30,595 nt of DNA from Kiritimatiellia bacterium (lineage in GTDB: Bacteria; Verrucomicrobiota; Kiritimatiellia; RFP12; UBA1067), in assembly GCA_024405255.1 (NCBI GenBank), contig JAKSOY010000022.1, positions 1 through 30,595 on the forward strand, read 5' to 3'. This document shows, one piece after another, positions 7,973 through 18,000 of this stretch. Within the stretch, counting starts at the first letter, position 1. Each line of letters begins with the position of its first letter. The notes beneath the pieces are model-generated. The model was given only the letters and a program-made list of their open reading frames with translations, searched no databases and was not told where the DNA came from. Position numbers and translations under genes: made by a program.

Positions 7973-8896
7973 TCACCCGATGCGCACCGCCAGCACGGCG
8001 GCGACCGCCGTGAGTCCGTAGCCCAGCAGAATCAACCAGAGGATCCTGTCCGTCAGCAGCACGCGTTCAGGACGGCCCACATCGCCCGCCTTCTCGCCAT
8101 AGACAAGCCGCAGATAGCGTCCCACGCCCAGCGCCACGAAAATCGTCGTGAAGACGAGACCGCGCGTCCCGAACCGCGCCACCGTATCCGCCGCAAGCGT
8201 ATACGCCCCGTAGACACCGACCGTCGCCGCCGCCGCGAGGAAAATCAACGTGTCCAGCACCACGGGATGATACCCCTTGAGCGCCGCACGCGACGCCGAC
8301 GCAATCGTCCGCTCATGGTGGCGCTTCGAGAGCGCCAAGAAGAGCGACAGCAGAAACGCGCACGCGAGAAGCCACGGCGAAATACGCGCGGCGATCACCG
8401 CCGCACCCGCCACCGCACGCAGGACGAACCCCGCCGCGATCACCGCCACGTCCACATACGGCACACGCTTGAGGAACCCCGAGTAGGCACATTGCATCAC
8501 GGTGTAGAGCAGCAGAATGAGGAAGCCCGTCGTACGGTCGGGATGACGCATCACAAGATAGCACGGGAACGCAAGCCCCACGGCAAAGAGCGCCAGCGCC
8601 GCGCGCACGGCATCGACTTTCGAAATGAGGTCGGCGGCGATCGGACGCAGCTTCTTCACGGGATGCAACCGGTCCGCCTCGTAGTCCGACACGTCGTTGA
8701 GCAGATAGAACGCGCTCGCGACAAGCGAGAACGAAAGCGCCATCAGGCACACGAGCAGAAACGGACGCACCCCGCGCGCCATCGACGCCTGCGACGCATC
8801 CGCCACGGCGAAGAACCAGGCCACAAACACGACCGCGTTCTTCGTCCATTGCGTCACACGCAAGGCCCGCAACCAGATGCCCACCGCCGTCGTCAT
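7973..8896 (-). CDS. UbiA-family prenyltransferase, decaprenyl-phosphate phosphoribosyltransferase-like
   Basis: This 307-residue polytopic membrane enzyme has about eight to nine hydrophobic helices. The first aspartate-rich motif is YLLNDVSDYEADRLHPVKKL followed by RPIAAD, and the second region has YSGFLKRVPYVDVAVIAAG and FVLRAVAGA. This combination (N-D-x-x-D-x-E-x-D-R-x-H-P with K-x-R-P-I-A) is typical of the branch that transfers phosphoribose to polyprenyl phosphate, the first step to polyprenyl-phosphate pentoses, and less like quinone-pathway UbiA. The start ATG overlaps the stop of the glycosyltransferase gene (ATGA, 4 bases), so the two are translationally coupled. Its partner enzyme also acts on a polyprenyl phosphate, which supports a shared lipid-linked sugar role. 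The exact substrate is inference. Confidence 0.85.
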   Translation of the reverse strand: MTTAVGIWLRALRVTQWTKNAVVFVAWFFAVADASQASMARGVRPFLLVCLMALSFSLVASAFYLLNDVSDYEADRLHPVKKLRPIAADLISKVDAVRAALALFAVGLAFPCYLVMRHPDRTTGFLILLLYTVMQCAYSGFLKRVPYVDVAVIAAGFVLRAVAGAAVIAARISPWLLACAFLLSLFLALSKRHHERTIASASRAALKGYHPVVLDTLIFLAAAATVGVYGAYTLAADTVARFGTRGLVFTTIFVALGVGRYLRLVYGEKAGDVGRPERVLLTDRILWLILLGYGLTAVAAVLAVRIG

Positions 8897-9630
8897 TTAT
8901 CAAACCGCAACTTGAAAACCATCTTGAGCGTCTCGGTGGCGATGGACCCGGTGATCTTCGACGTGCCGGCCCGACGTTCCGTAAAGGTGATTGGAATCTC
9001 CGCAAGCCGGAGCCCCATCTGCCACATGCGGAAATTCATTTCCATCTGGAAGGAATACCCGAAGGAACGAATGAGCGAGAAGTCACCGAGCTTTTCAAGC
9101 GCCGCCCGCGTAAAACATTTGAAACCGCCCGTCGGATCCATCACCGGCGTTCCGAGCACGAACCGGATGAACCGTCCACCGAAATAGGAAATGAACCACC
9201 GCTTGAACGGCCAGCCGACACACTTGCCGCCCTTCACATAACGCGAACCGATGACGACATCCGGCAATGGCGACGCGGATGCTTCATCCGACGGCAACGC
9301 CCCGATCGCCTTCAGCATCCGCGGCAGATCGGCCGGATCGTGCGAGAAGTCGCAGTCCATCTCGATGATGTGCGTCGCTCCCATCGCAAGCGCCTGGGCG
9401 AATCCCGCCACGTAGGCACGGCCCAGTCCCTCTTTTTTCTGACGGTGCATCACGGCGATGCGCGGCTCTTTCGCGCACAACTCGTCGATGATCGCCCCCG
9501 TCCCGTCCGGCGAATTGTCGTCGAGGAACAAAAGCAGCCCCTCGGGCGGCAACTGCGCCAACACCGCGGCCGCCATCGCGGCCACGTTCTCTTTTTCGTT
9601 ATAGGTTGGTATGACAACAATCGGTTTCAT
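8893..9630 (-). CDS. GT2 glycosyltransferase, polyprenol-phosphate mannose synthase-like
   Basis: This 245-residue GT-A glycosyltransferase has the family start VVIPTYNEKENVAAMA, the nucleotide-sugar loop LLFLDDNSPDGTGAIID, the metal-binding MDCDFSHDPADLP, VVIGSRYVKGG, and the acceptor region DPTGGFKCFTRAAL and FGYSFQMEMNFRMW. These match bacterial dolichol-phosphate mannosyltransferases, which move mannose (or glucose) from a nucleotide sugar to a polyprenyl phosphate at the inner face of the membrane. There is no C-terminal membrane domain, so it is the short soluble or peripheral form. No SD site precedes the ATG at 9628-9630; instead a perfect extended -10 lies nine bases upstream, so the mRNA may be almost leaderless. 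The gene is coupled to the UbiA-like gene. Confidence 0.88.
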   Translation of the reverse strand: MKPIVVIPTYNEKENVAAMAAAVLAQLPPEGLLLFLDDNSPDGTGAIIDELCAKEPRIAVMHRQKKEGLGRAYVAGFAQALAMGATHIIEMDCDFSHDPADLPRMLKAIGALPSDEASASPLPDVVIGSRYVKGGKCVGWPFKRWFISYFGGRFIRFVLGTPVMDPTGGFKCFTRAALEKLGDFSLIRSFGYSFQMEMNFRMWQMGLRLAEIPITFTERRAGTSKITGSIATETLKMVFKLRFDK

Positions 9631-9639
9631 GCGTTGGGT

Positions 9640-9648
9640 ATTATAGCA
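9640..9648 (-). promoter_or_regulatory. Extended -10 promoter for the GT2-UbiA-folC operon
   Basis: On the minus strand the sequence TGCTATAAT (9640-9648) is a perfect extended -10 box. The expected transcript start is two or three bases before the GT2 ATG. No good -35 is needed for this class and none is seen. It lies between the GH43-like stop codon and the GT2 start. Confidence 0.6.
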
Positions 9649-9657
9649 TAAAACCCT

Positions 9658-11949
9658 TTAGAGGGAAAAGCGCGATTCAAAGATCTTTGGACGCCCGTTC
9701 TCGAAACACGGCCAGCCGTCGGGTGTCCATTTGAGCTCCTGCAACAGGCACGGACGACAGCTTTTCCGGGGCAGATTCGCATCGTGCGAATGGTAGAACA
9801 TCCAGGTGCGTCCGTCAGCCGAAGTGAATACGTCGCCATTGTGCCCCGGACCGAAGAAACGGTCTCCGGCCTGCGACGCGAGCGTGGCCGCCGCCTTGCC
9901 GGCAGTCAACAGCTGTCCCGCACGGTCGAGATACGGACCCATCACGTTCGTCGACCGCCCCACCGTGAGGTAGTAGGTATGGTCGCCGTAGTGTCCGCCC
10001 GAAACGAACAGATACCACCACTTCCCGCGCTTCATCACATACGAGCCTTCGTACGCGCCCACCCTCTTCGACGGCGGACGCCGAATGCCCGCCACGTGCA
10101 CGGGCTTCGCTCCCGGCGCGAGGGAGAGTCCGTCCTTCGTCAGTTCGACCGCATGGACGCCGTCGGCAAGACTACCGAAGAACATCAACACACGCCCTTC
10201 CGCCTCGAGCACATACGGGTCGATCGCATTGAGAATCCCTTCCCGCTCGGAGTCGATGACGACGTCGCGGTAGACGAACGGTCCCTGCGGCGTCTTTGAC
10301 GTCAACGCGACAATCGTGCATTTCGCGTCGGACACGAACCGCGAGATGTAGAGGTTCCACGTGTCGCCGATCTTCACGACGCTCGGCGCCCAGAGGTTGC
10401 GCGTCACCTGCGTCAGCTGCGCGCGCGTCGCCTCGGAGATGGGACTCGTATGCGTATCTTCCCAGTCGATCAGATTCCGGCTGCGGTAGACCGTGCTGAG
10501 ATGCGTCGCCACGGAATAGTACCACCCGTCGCCGCCGTTCCACACGGTCGGATCCGGCCAGTCCGGACCGATGACCGGATTGGCGAACGTTCCGATCTTC
10601 GACTGGACGAGCCGCTGTTCTTCCGCTGTGAGCGCGGACATCGGCACGGGCCGGTCTTCCGGCCGGCGTTGCTTCTGGTTGATGCGGTTGATGAGACTCC
10701 AGTTGCGACTCGGCTGGCTCACCGAAGCGTCCATCGGTTCCTTCGCCGGCAGGTCATAGCGCGTAAAGTCGATGACTTTCGCCACCTCGTTCTTCTGCCA
10801 GTCGCGCAGTGTCGCCAGGCGGAACGACTTGTTCATATACCATGTGAGCTCGAGATTCGGCTCCGACTGAACCCTTGGCACGCCCGTACCGCGCTGGACG
10901 AAACGGTAGTCGAGGGTATCGTTGTTCGGGTGTTCGCGCCGCCAGGCTTCACCGAATTCACTCATCAACGGCACGCACACATCCGGATATTCTTCGCGAA
11001 TGCCTTTCAGCCACTTGGTCAACGCACCCGTGATTTCATCCCGATAGAGACTCACCAACGACGTCTCCCAGCCGACAATCACCCAGCCGAAGCCGTTGCG
11101 CGCAAAGTTCTCGCCGAAGTGCGTGCGCACGACGGCACGCGTTTCGTCAAGTCCTCGCGCCACACCGAGCCGATGGTAGGTCTCGATCGGCCCCACCCCC
11201 GTGCGACTGTTGGCGCCGCCCTCGAAGCCGAAGCGCCGCGCGCAGAGGAAATCACACGTCCAGCCGTCCAGGTTCACACAGTCGATGAAATCGGCAGGCC
11301 CCTGCGCCGGCTTGCAGGCGTGTTCGCGACTCGGATAGTAGGGATAGCAAATCGAACCGTCGCCATCGCCGTTGTCGATGCCGTACTGGCTCCAGATCGT
11401 CCCCTGCGCCACGTGGATGCCTTCGACTTCAGCCAGATAACGCAGATTGTCCGCCGCGAGGAATCCCGCCACGACCCCGTGCGGACGATACCCGCCGCCG
11501 ACCATCTCGCTCACACGCACGAGGCCATCGTGGAGGTCGCGGTTCGTCTGAGCCCGCGAATTGTACATCGGCGCGAAGTAGGCGCCGGGAATGAACGTGA
11601 TTTCATCGCCATACTGACGATGGAATTCCACGACGCGCTTGCGCAGCGCCACGTAGTTCGGTCGTTCGTCCTTCAAGGCCAGCCAGGAAAACGCCCACGT
11701 CACCTTCGCTTCGGGAATCGCATCGGAAACGGCCTTGCGGAAACGCTCCGCCGCCGCCACGGTATGCAAATGCGCCTCGTCGGTTCCCTTGTTGCATGTG
11801 CGCGACACTTCGATCTGGTTGACGCGGATCACCGAATTGATGCTGATCACCCGCTTGCCCTGCACCGACCATTTCGAATTGAACGCCGTCCCTCCGAACG
11901 CACATCCAGCCACCGACATCGCCATAACAAAACCGAGAATCTTCTTCAT
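9658..11949 (-). CDS. Exported lipoprotein: DUF3863/DUF3864-like N-terminal part fused to a GH43-like beta-propeller
   Basis: This 763-residue protein has a signal peptide with a possible lipobox (MKKILGFVMAMSVAGC, V-A-G-C), so it may be lipid-anchored. Residues about 30-430 (INSVIRVNQIEVSRTCNKGT, FHRQYGDEITFIPGAYFAPM, YPYYPSREHACKPAQG, FTRYDLPAKEP) resemble the DUF3863/DUF3864 pair of Bacteroides-type proteins, of unproven function. Residues about 455-763 form a five-bladed propeller of GH43 type: GPDWPDPTVWN with the candidate base Asp near 465, LWAPSVVKIGDTWNLYIS, IDPYVLEAEG with the pKa-setting Asp near 579, AYEGSYVMKRGKWWYLFVSG with the candidate acid Glu near 634, and FFGPGHNGDVF near 700. 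GH43 enzymes cleave arabinosides, xylosides or galactosides; the substrate here is unknown. It follows the giant gene by 80 bases. Confidence 0.8.
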   Translation of the reverse strand: MKKILGFVMAMSVAGCAFGGTAFNSKWSVQGKRVISINSVIRVNQIEVSRTCNKGTDEAHLHTVAAAERFRKAVSDAIPEAKVTWAFSWLALKDERPNYVALRKRVVEFHRQYGDEITFIPGAYFAPMYNSRAQTNRDLHDGLVRVSEMVGGGYRPHGVVAGFLAADNLRYLAEVEGIHVAQGTIWSQYGIDNGDGDGSICYPYYPSREHACKPAQGPADFIDCVNLDGWTCDFLCARRFGFEGGANSRTGVGPIETYHRLGVARGLDETRAVVRTHFGENFARNGFGWVIVGWETSLVSLYRDEITGALTKWLKGIREEYPDVCVPLMSEFGEAWRREHPNNDTLDYRFVQRGTGVPRVQSEPNLELTWYMNKSFRLATLRDWQKNEVAKVIDFTRYDLPAKEPMDASVSQPSRNWSLINRINQKQRRPEDRPVPMSALTAEEQRLVQSKIGTFANPVIGPDWPDPTVWNGGDGWYYSVATHLSTVYRSRNLIDWEDTHTSPISEATRAQLTQVTRNLWAPSVVKIGDTWNLYISRFVSDAKCTIVALTSKTPQGPFVYRDVVIDSEREGILNAIDPYVLEAEGRVLMFFGSLADGVHAVELTKDGLSLAPGAKPVHVAGIRRPPSKRVGAYEGSYVMKRGKWWYLFVSGGHYGDHTYYLTVGRSTNVMGPYLDRAGQLLTAGKAAATLASQAGDRFFGPGHNGDVFTSADGRTWMFYHSHDANLPRKSCRPCLLQELKWTPDGWPCFENGRPKIFESRFSL

Positions 11950-12029
11950 CTTATCTTTCTTCCATTATTCATTCATTAACCTTTTGAACATTCAAGCGAT
12001 TTCGTCTATGGGATGCCGGCAGAACGTCC

Positions 12030-15000
12030 CTATCTGAAGAACAGGACCGTAGGCGACCCCAAGGGATTCTGCAGATAGAGTCGATTGTTTTGGATCGACA
12101 GGAACATGGTGTCGATGTAGCGCTGGGCCTTGTCGTTGGGGAGTCCGTCGATGGAAATTTCCAGCGACAAGTCCTGCACGTTCGACGCGGAGAGTCCGTT
12201 GGCTCCGCCCAGCAGATACGATCCGCGCGTGGGCTTGCCGTTGAACGCGCACTGCACGCCGCCCAGTTCCTTGAAGGCGTTGGCATCGTGATTGTCCGTA
12301 TCCAGCTTCACAACTTGATAGTCGCTGCCGCTGCCAGTCACGCCGAGCTTGCCGCCCTTGAACGCGAACAAACCCGACAAGGCGCCCGATCCCCAGACGG
12401 TGCCGGTGACCGGATAGGCCGCCGTGCCGGCGTTGGTGAGCGTGGCACCGGACTTGACGACGCTCTCGCCCGCAAGGCCGACGAACGGCGTTTCGCCGAT
12501 GTGGATGGTATCTTCGTCGAAGGGCACATACGCACCGCCGTTGATCGACACCGTGACCATCGTCTTGCTGGCCACACCGGAATAGCCGTTCGGACCATAT
12601 CCGCCATAAGTGTCGCCGAAGAACATTTCAAACTCGTGCCACCCCTCGGTCGCCTGCCAGCCTCCGTTCATGCCATAGCGGTAGTCGGGCACGCCCGCGA
12701 CGATGCGACCGTCGATGACAAGTCCGCTGAAGTCGTCGTACCCGCACTTGATGTGCCAGTAGCCCGCCTGGTCCGCGCCCACCCAGAACGAACCCCGCAC
12801 GCGGTTTTCGCTGTTCTTGATGTACTTGAGGGCAAAGTCGGCATTGCCCACGGACGTGCTGTTGTTGCACATCTTGACCGAGTTGGTCTGCACCGTGAAG
12901 GTGTATTCGTTGGCCTTGCGGTCCATGTAGGTGCTGTACGAATTGCCGGATTTGTTCCAGTCCTGACCATGCTGGAAGCAGGACCACAGCACATGGCGAG
13001 ACGGCCGCATCTTGAGGCTGTCGGTGTCGAAGCGCCGGTAGTTGGCCGCAGTCGAACCGCCGTCGGAGCCGACGCGGTAGCCGATGCCCATGTCGTTGTT
13101 GCCCCAGTTCGGGCCCTGCCCGCCGTAGCCGTCGGCGCACGAGCAAACGAACTTGTGCCAGCCTTCGGACAACTTGATGCTGCCGTTGGCGGCGCCGCAG
13201 TCGGCCGTCGCCATGAGCACCTGCACGCCGTCGACCACCAGGGCCACACGATCGTCCCAGCAGCCATAGAAGTACCAGGTACGGTCCGCGTTATCGGGCG
13301 TCACGTAGAATTCGCCACGATACCCGTAGCTGTGGTAGCTCGGTCCAACCGAATGCTTTGCCTGGTGCAGGTAGTGGAGATCGGTGGCGTAGTGGGTGAA
13401 GCAGTCGTTGACCACACCGTCCTCGATCTTGGCGCCCTTGAGCACGAAGTCGAACGCGAGACTGCCGCTGTAGCATTCGACGAGCGACTCGCTGTTGGCC
13501 CATACCCGGGCCGTGGCGCCCTCTTCGAGCACGAGGCCGCGAGTGAAGCCCACCGCGCCGTCGAGCTGGGCGTCCACACCCGCATTGACGGTCCACAGGC
13601 CGGTGGCGATGCCCTGCGACCAACGGCTCGTCTTGAAGGTTCCGCCACCGGTCAGCGTGACGTCGGAGGACCCCTTCACGCCCGAACGGAGGTCGAAGCT
13701 CTTGCCGTTCAAGTCGAAGGTGACCGCGCCGGCGTTCTCGGGACGGTCGCCGAACGCCACGTCCACACCCGGCGAACGCTGGTTGTTGTCATCGAAGGTA
13801 TTGGCAGTCACCTTGACGGTTCCGTCGTTCAGGCGGAACAGCGCGCCGCTCTCGTTGTAGTGGTCGTTGAGAACTTCATTGCTGTTCGCGGATCCCGAGT
13901 AGGCGACCATGCCGTGCAGGAAACCGCCGGCGCCGATGTTGAGCGTGCCGCCGTTGAGACGGAACATCGAGTCGTGCCCGCACTTGTTGCTGCCGCCGAT
14001 GCCGTTGTAGCGGCGACGGCCCACAATGCCGTAGAACGTGCCGATGCCGCCCTCGTTGATGTCGATGCGCGCATAGCGGCTCGACCAGCCGTTCATCGTG
14101 TAGCCATTGGGGACCGACAGCTCGGCGCCGTTCGAAACCTCGAAAATGCTCTCGAAGGCATTGCCCTTGGCAGTGGTGGAGGCCAACGACAGCGCGTATG
14201 CCTCGGCACCATGGCCGTTGCCTTCGATCGTCAACTTCGCGCCGTTGGTCAATTCGACGCGGCCCGACCTGTAGTCGGTACCGCTGGCAGTCTGCATCTG
14301 CTGCACCGTGAGCGAACCGCCATCCATGCACAGATTGCCGTGGAAGGCGCTGCCGCCGAGGTAAAGGGACTTGCTCTGCCAGTTGTCGGCGTTATGCACC
14401 GTGATGCATGGCACCTCGTAGATGCTGGTCGAATTGCGGAGGTTGGACTCAAACCAGAGGATGGCATTCGGCGCGCGCACCACGGTCTGGGTGCCGTCGA
14501 TGTCATCCCCTTCGAAGGTGCGGAAATAGATGTTGCCCGTGCTTGCACCGATGACGTCGAGATGCCCGGTGTTGGGGATGCCGTCCTTGGCGTTGTTGCC
14601 GATGTAGATCGTGCCGCCCGCGAAGTCCCAGCGGTCGACGGGAATCTGCGCTCCGGCCAGCGGTGCGACGTCGTCGAGCATGATGACACCCGCGGTCTGC
14701 TGCACCTTGCCCTTGCAGTCGAAGCCGGCCGCGAACTGGATGGTGCCGCCGCCAGTCAGCTTCACCGTCGCGTCGGCCGGCACCTCCACCGGTACGTGGT
14801 AGACGGTGGTGCCGCTCATGGCGCGGATTTCCACCGTGGCGCCGGGCGCCACGCGCACCGTGCCGGTGCCGCGGATCGTCGCACCCCAACCGTCGAGGCG
14901 GGCGCCATCGCGCAATTCCACGCCATTCTCGATGTTCCAGTTGACCTCGCCCTCGGAGCCGAAGGTCGCCCCTTCGGCGACGATCAGCTTGCCCAGCGTC

Positions 15001-18000
15001 ACATCGCCGCCGAGAACGCTGAGGCCCTGGTGCGTGGAGGTGTGGAGCTTGTCGGTGAGGGTCTTGCCGGGACCGTAGATGTACGGGCGCCCGATGTACC
15101 TGCGGTCGCCCCAGCTGGCGCGCAGGTCAATGCGCGAGTTGCCGCCGATCGTCGCGTCGGCGTCGAGTTCCACGCGGCCGAGCGCCGAATACCAGCGGAC
15201 ATGCGGCGAAGCCGGCATATTGACGATGGCGCCTTCGCCATCGGGACCCGCGCCGGCGATGTGGAACAGCTTGTCGTAGGCATGGCTGCTGCGCGTGGCG
15301 TCGTTGTCGGCGTCGGTTACGCAGTAGTTGAGGTCCAACTGCCCCCCGTCCCGGATGGTGATCGTGCCGGTGGTGTCCGGGCCGAGCGCACCGGCCTTGG
15401 CGTTGTTGCCCAGGCGAAGCTTGCCGCCCTTGACCACGATGGAGCTGGCGTCGAAGCCCGCGCCGTCCACGGTCACCGTCGAACTGCCGGAGAGACCGAC
15501 CTCGATGACCGACGCCTTGAGGATGCCGTCGCCGGTGAAGGTGTAGCTCTTGCCGCCGGTGAAGGCGATCGCGTCGACCGCGACGGAATCCGGCACCTGC
15601 ACGGAACCCGTGCCAGAGTCTTGTCCGTCGAAAACACAGGTGGAACCTGTTGCCAGCGCATAGAGCGTACCGTCGGTCGTGCCCAATTTCATCCACGCCT
15701 GAACGCCGGTGGAGACACGCGCATCGGAGGCAGGACGCCACAACATCGTCTCAACGTTCCCCGCGGCGGCGGCCTCTGCGCGGCTCTGCGTCCAGATTTC
15801 GATCTTCGCCACTTCGTAGGCGCCCGAACCGAACGTGTCGATGTCGGCGTAGTCGGCCTTGCTGACAAAGGTCCAGTCCAACGAGGACTTCTGATGGAAG
15901 GCGAAGGTGCCGAGGCCGATGCAGTTGTCGACCGTGGCAGGATGCCAGTGGTTGAAGGCAAACAGAATCTGCGCCGGCATCCGGCGCCCGCTGAGGAACC
16001 GATACACCTGCATGCAGGAATAGCCGTTGCCCGTCGACAGCTTGTCGTTCCAATCGTAACTCCATGTGTTCGCCGGCATCCCGGCTACAGGACTGGCCCC
16101 CGACCCGTAGTCGTACGGAGTGAATTCGACACCGCCCTTCACCGTGTTGTCTGTGGGCGGCACGTTGTCGATGCCGGGCATGTTGCTGGCGATGTGCAGC
16201 GAACCCAGCACGCACTGGCAGGAGTAGAAAAGCGGCACGCCGCAGCTGTCGATATTGCGTTCGCCGAACGCGGGCAAGTCCACCCACAGCCAGCGCACGT
16301 CCCCGCCGTAGTCGGTGATGGCGGTGTTCTTGCGCTTGAGTTCCACGTAGTAGCCCACGCGGCAGAGATCTTCGGTGGCGCCCTCGTTGGCAGAGAAGTC
16401 CTCGTAGGACACGACATCGGTCATGCCGCCGGCGTAGGTGGCGTCGATGACGCGGGCGAGCTTGTAGTTGGCACGGTAGGCGGCAGGCACGTTGTTCTCG
16501 CACCCGCAGGTCGTGTGCGGCGCGGGATGCACGGGCAGACCGTTCGCAAATGCCGCCTTGATCGCGCGGCAGTATTCATCCGCCATCGCGTCTTCGCCCG
16601 GCCAGTCCGGATGGAGATCGGATTCAGTCTGGAAGCTGCCGACGATGAATTTTCCATTGCCATCGTAACGCGGCACCACCGTGTAGAGGTCGGCGAAGAA
16701 CACGCGGTTGGCCGGGAACACGGTGCCACCTTCGATCGCGGCCTTCATCTGCGCGTTGAAGCTCCGCACCACCGTGTCCTTGGTGCTGTCGTTGATGTTC
16801 ACCACCGCGCCCGCGACGACCTTGCATTCGCTCTGCGCGAGGATCTTGTTGACGCATTCCTTCCACGCCTCGAAGAGTTCATTGGCGGAGGCCGCGTTGC
16901 CGTTGATGTCGTTGGTGCCGATCTTGAGCAGCAGCACGTCCACATTGCCGGCCTGCACCAGTTCGTTCTCGATCGAGTCGAGCACGCCGCCGGCGTTGTT
17001 GGTGATCAGACGGCGGCCGCCCACGCCGGAATGCCACTTCCATTCCTCGGGAATCGGCGCGCCGGTTTCGTCCGCGCTCTGCGAAAGCCACATGCCGGTG
17101 GAAACGGGATTGAATCCCTCGGCGAGCAGTTTCTTCATCAGCGGAATGCGCCAGTTGCCATAGCCGCCGCCGTGGGTGATGGAGTCGCCCACCGGCATCA
17201 CGCGCACGGTGGGATAGGTGGCGTCGGCGTCGAGGTCGAGCCAGAGGCGACCTCCCATGCCCACCTTCTCCACGTAGACGCGCGGATTGGCGCCGGCGGC
17301 GCTCGACGCATCGAACAGCGCATTGAGCGCGGCGGCATCCAGCCCGAGGTCGCCGGCGTCCCAGTTGAACAGCAGGAACCGTCCCTTGGTGTAGGCGCCA
17401 TACTTGGAAGCGAGCGCCAGCTTCGCGCCGGCGGCGAACTTCGGGGCCCGGGAGAAGCGGAACGAAACCTTCGCCGGATCGAAGACGAGACGTCCCGTCG
17501 CACCCATGTCGAGCGATCCCAGGCAGATGCCGCCCGAGGTCGGGAACGTGGCCGTGCCGTCGAGCATCAGTTCGGCGCCGTAGAGCTCGACAGGATCCCA
17601 GCCGATGTAGCTGAAGGTCGGCGCGAACCCGGCGGGCACCATCAGCCGCTGGTCGTTGAGCGTGGAGACCATCGTGCCCGCGCGGTTGTGCCAGTTGGTG
17701 ATGTTCGCGAAGTCGCCGGCCGTTCCGGCCGCCCAGGTGGCGTCGACGACGGAATCCCGCGTCGGCATCGACCCGCACTTCGCCCAGAACTCGATGCGGA
17801 TCGTCTTGTACGCGGCGGCGTTGATCTTGCAGCGAATGTCGCCGGCGGCGGAGGAGGAGAACGTCCAGTTGAAGGACTTGGATCCCAGGAACTTGTTGTT
17901 GTCCGCCAATGTGCCAAAACCGATGCCGGAGTAGCTGGTGTTGCTTGTCCCCCACTCGTTGTAGGCGAAGAGCACTTCGGCCGCCGGACCCGAATCGGGC

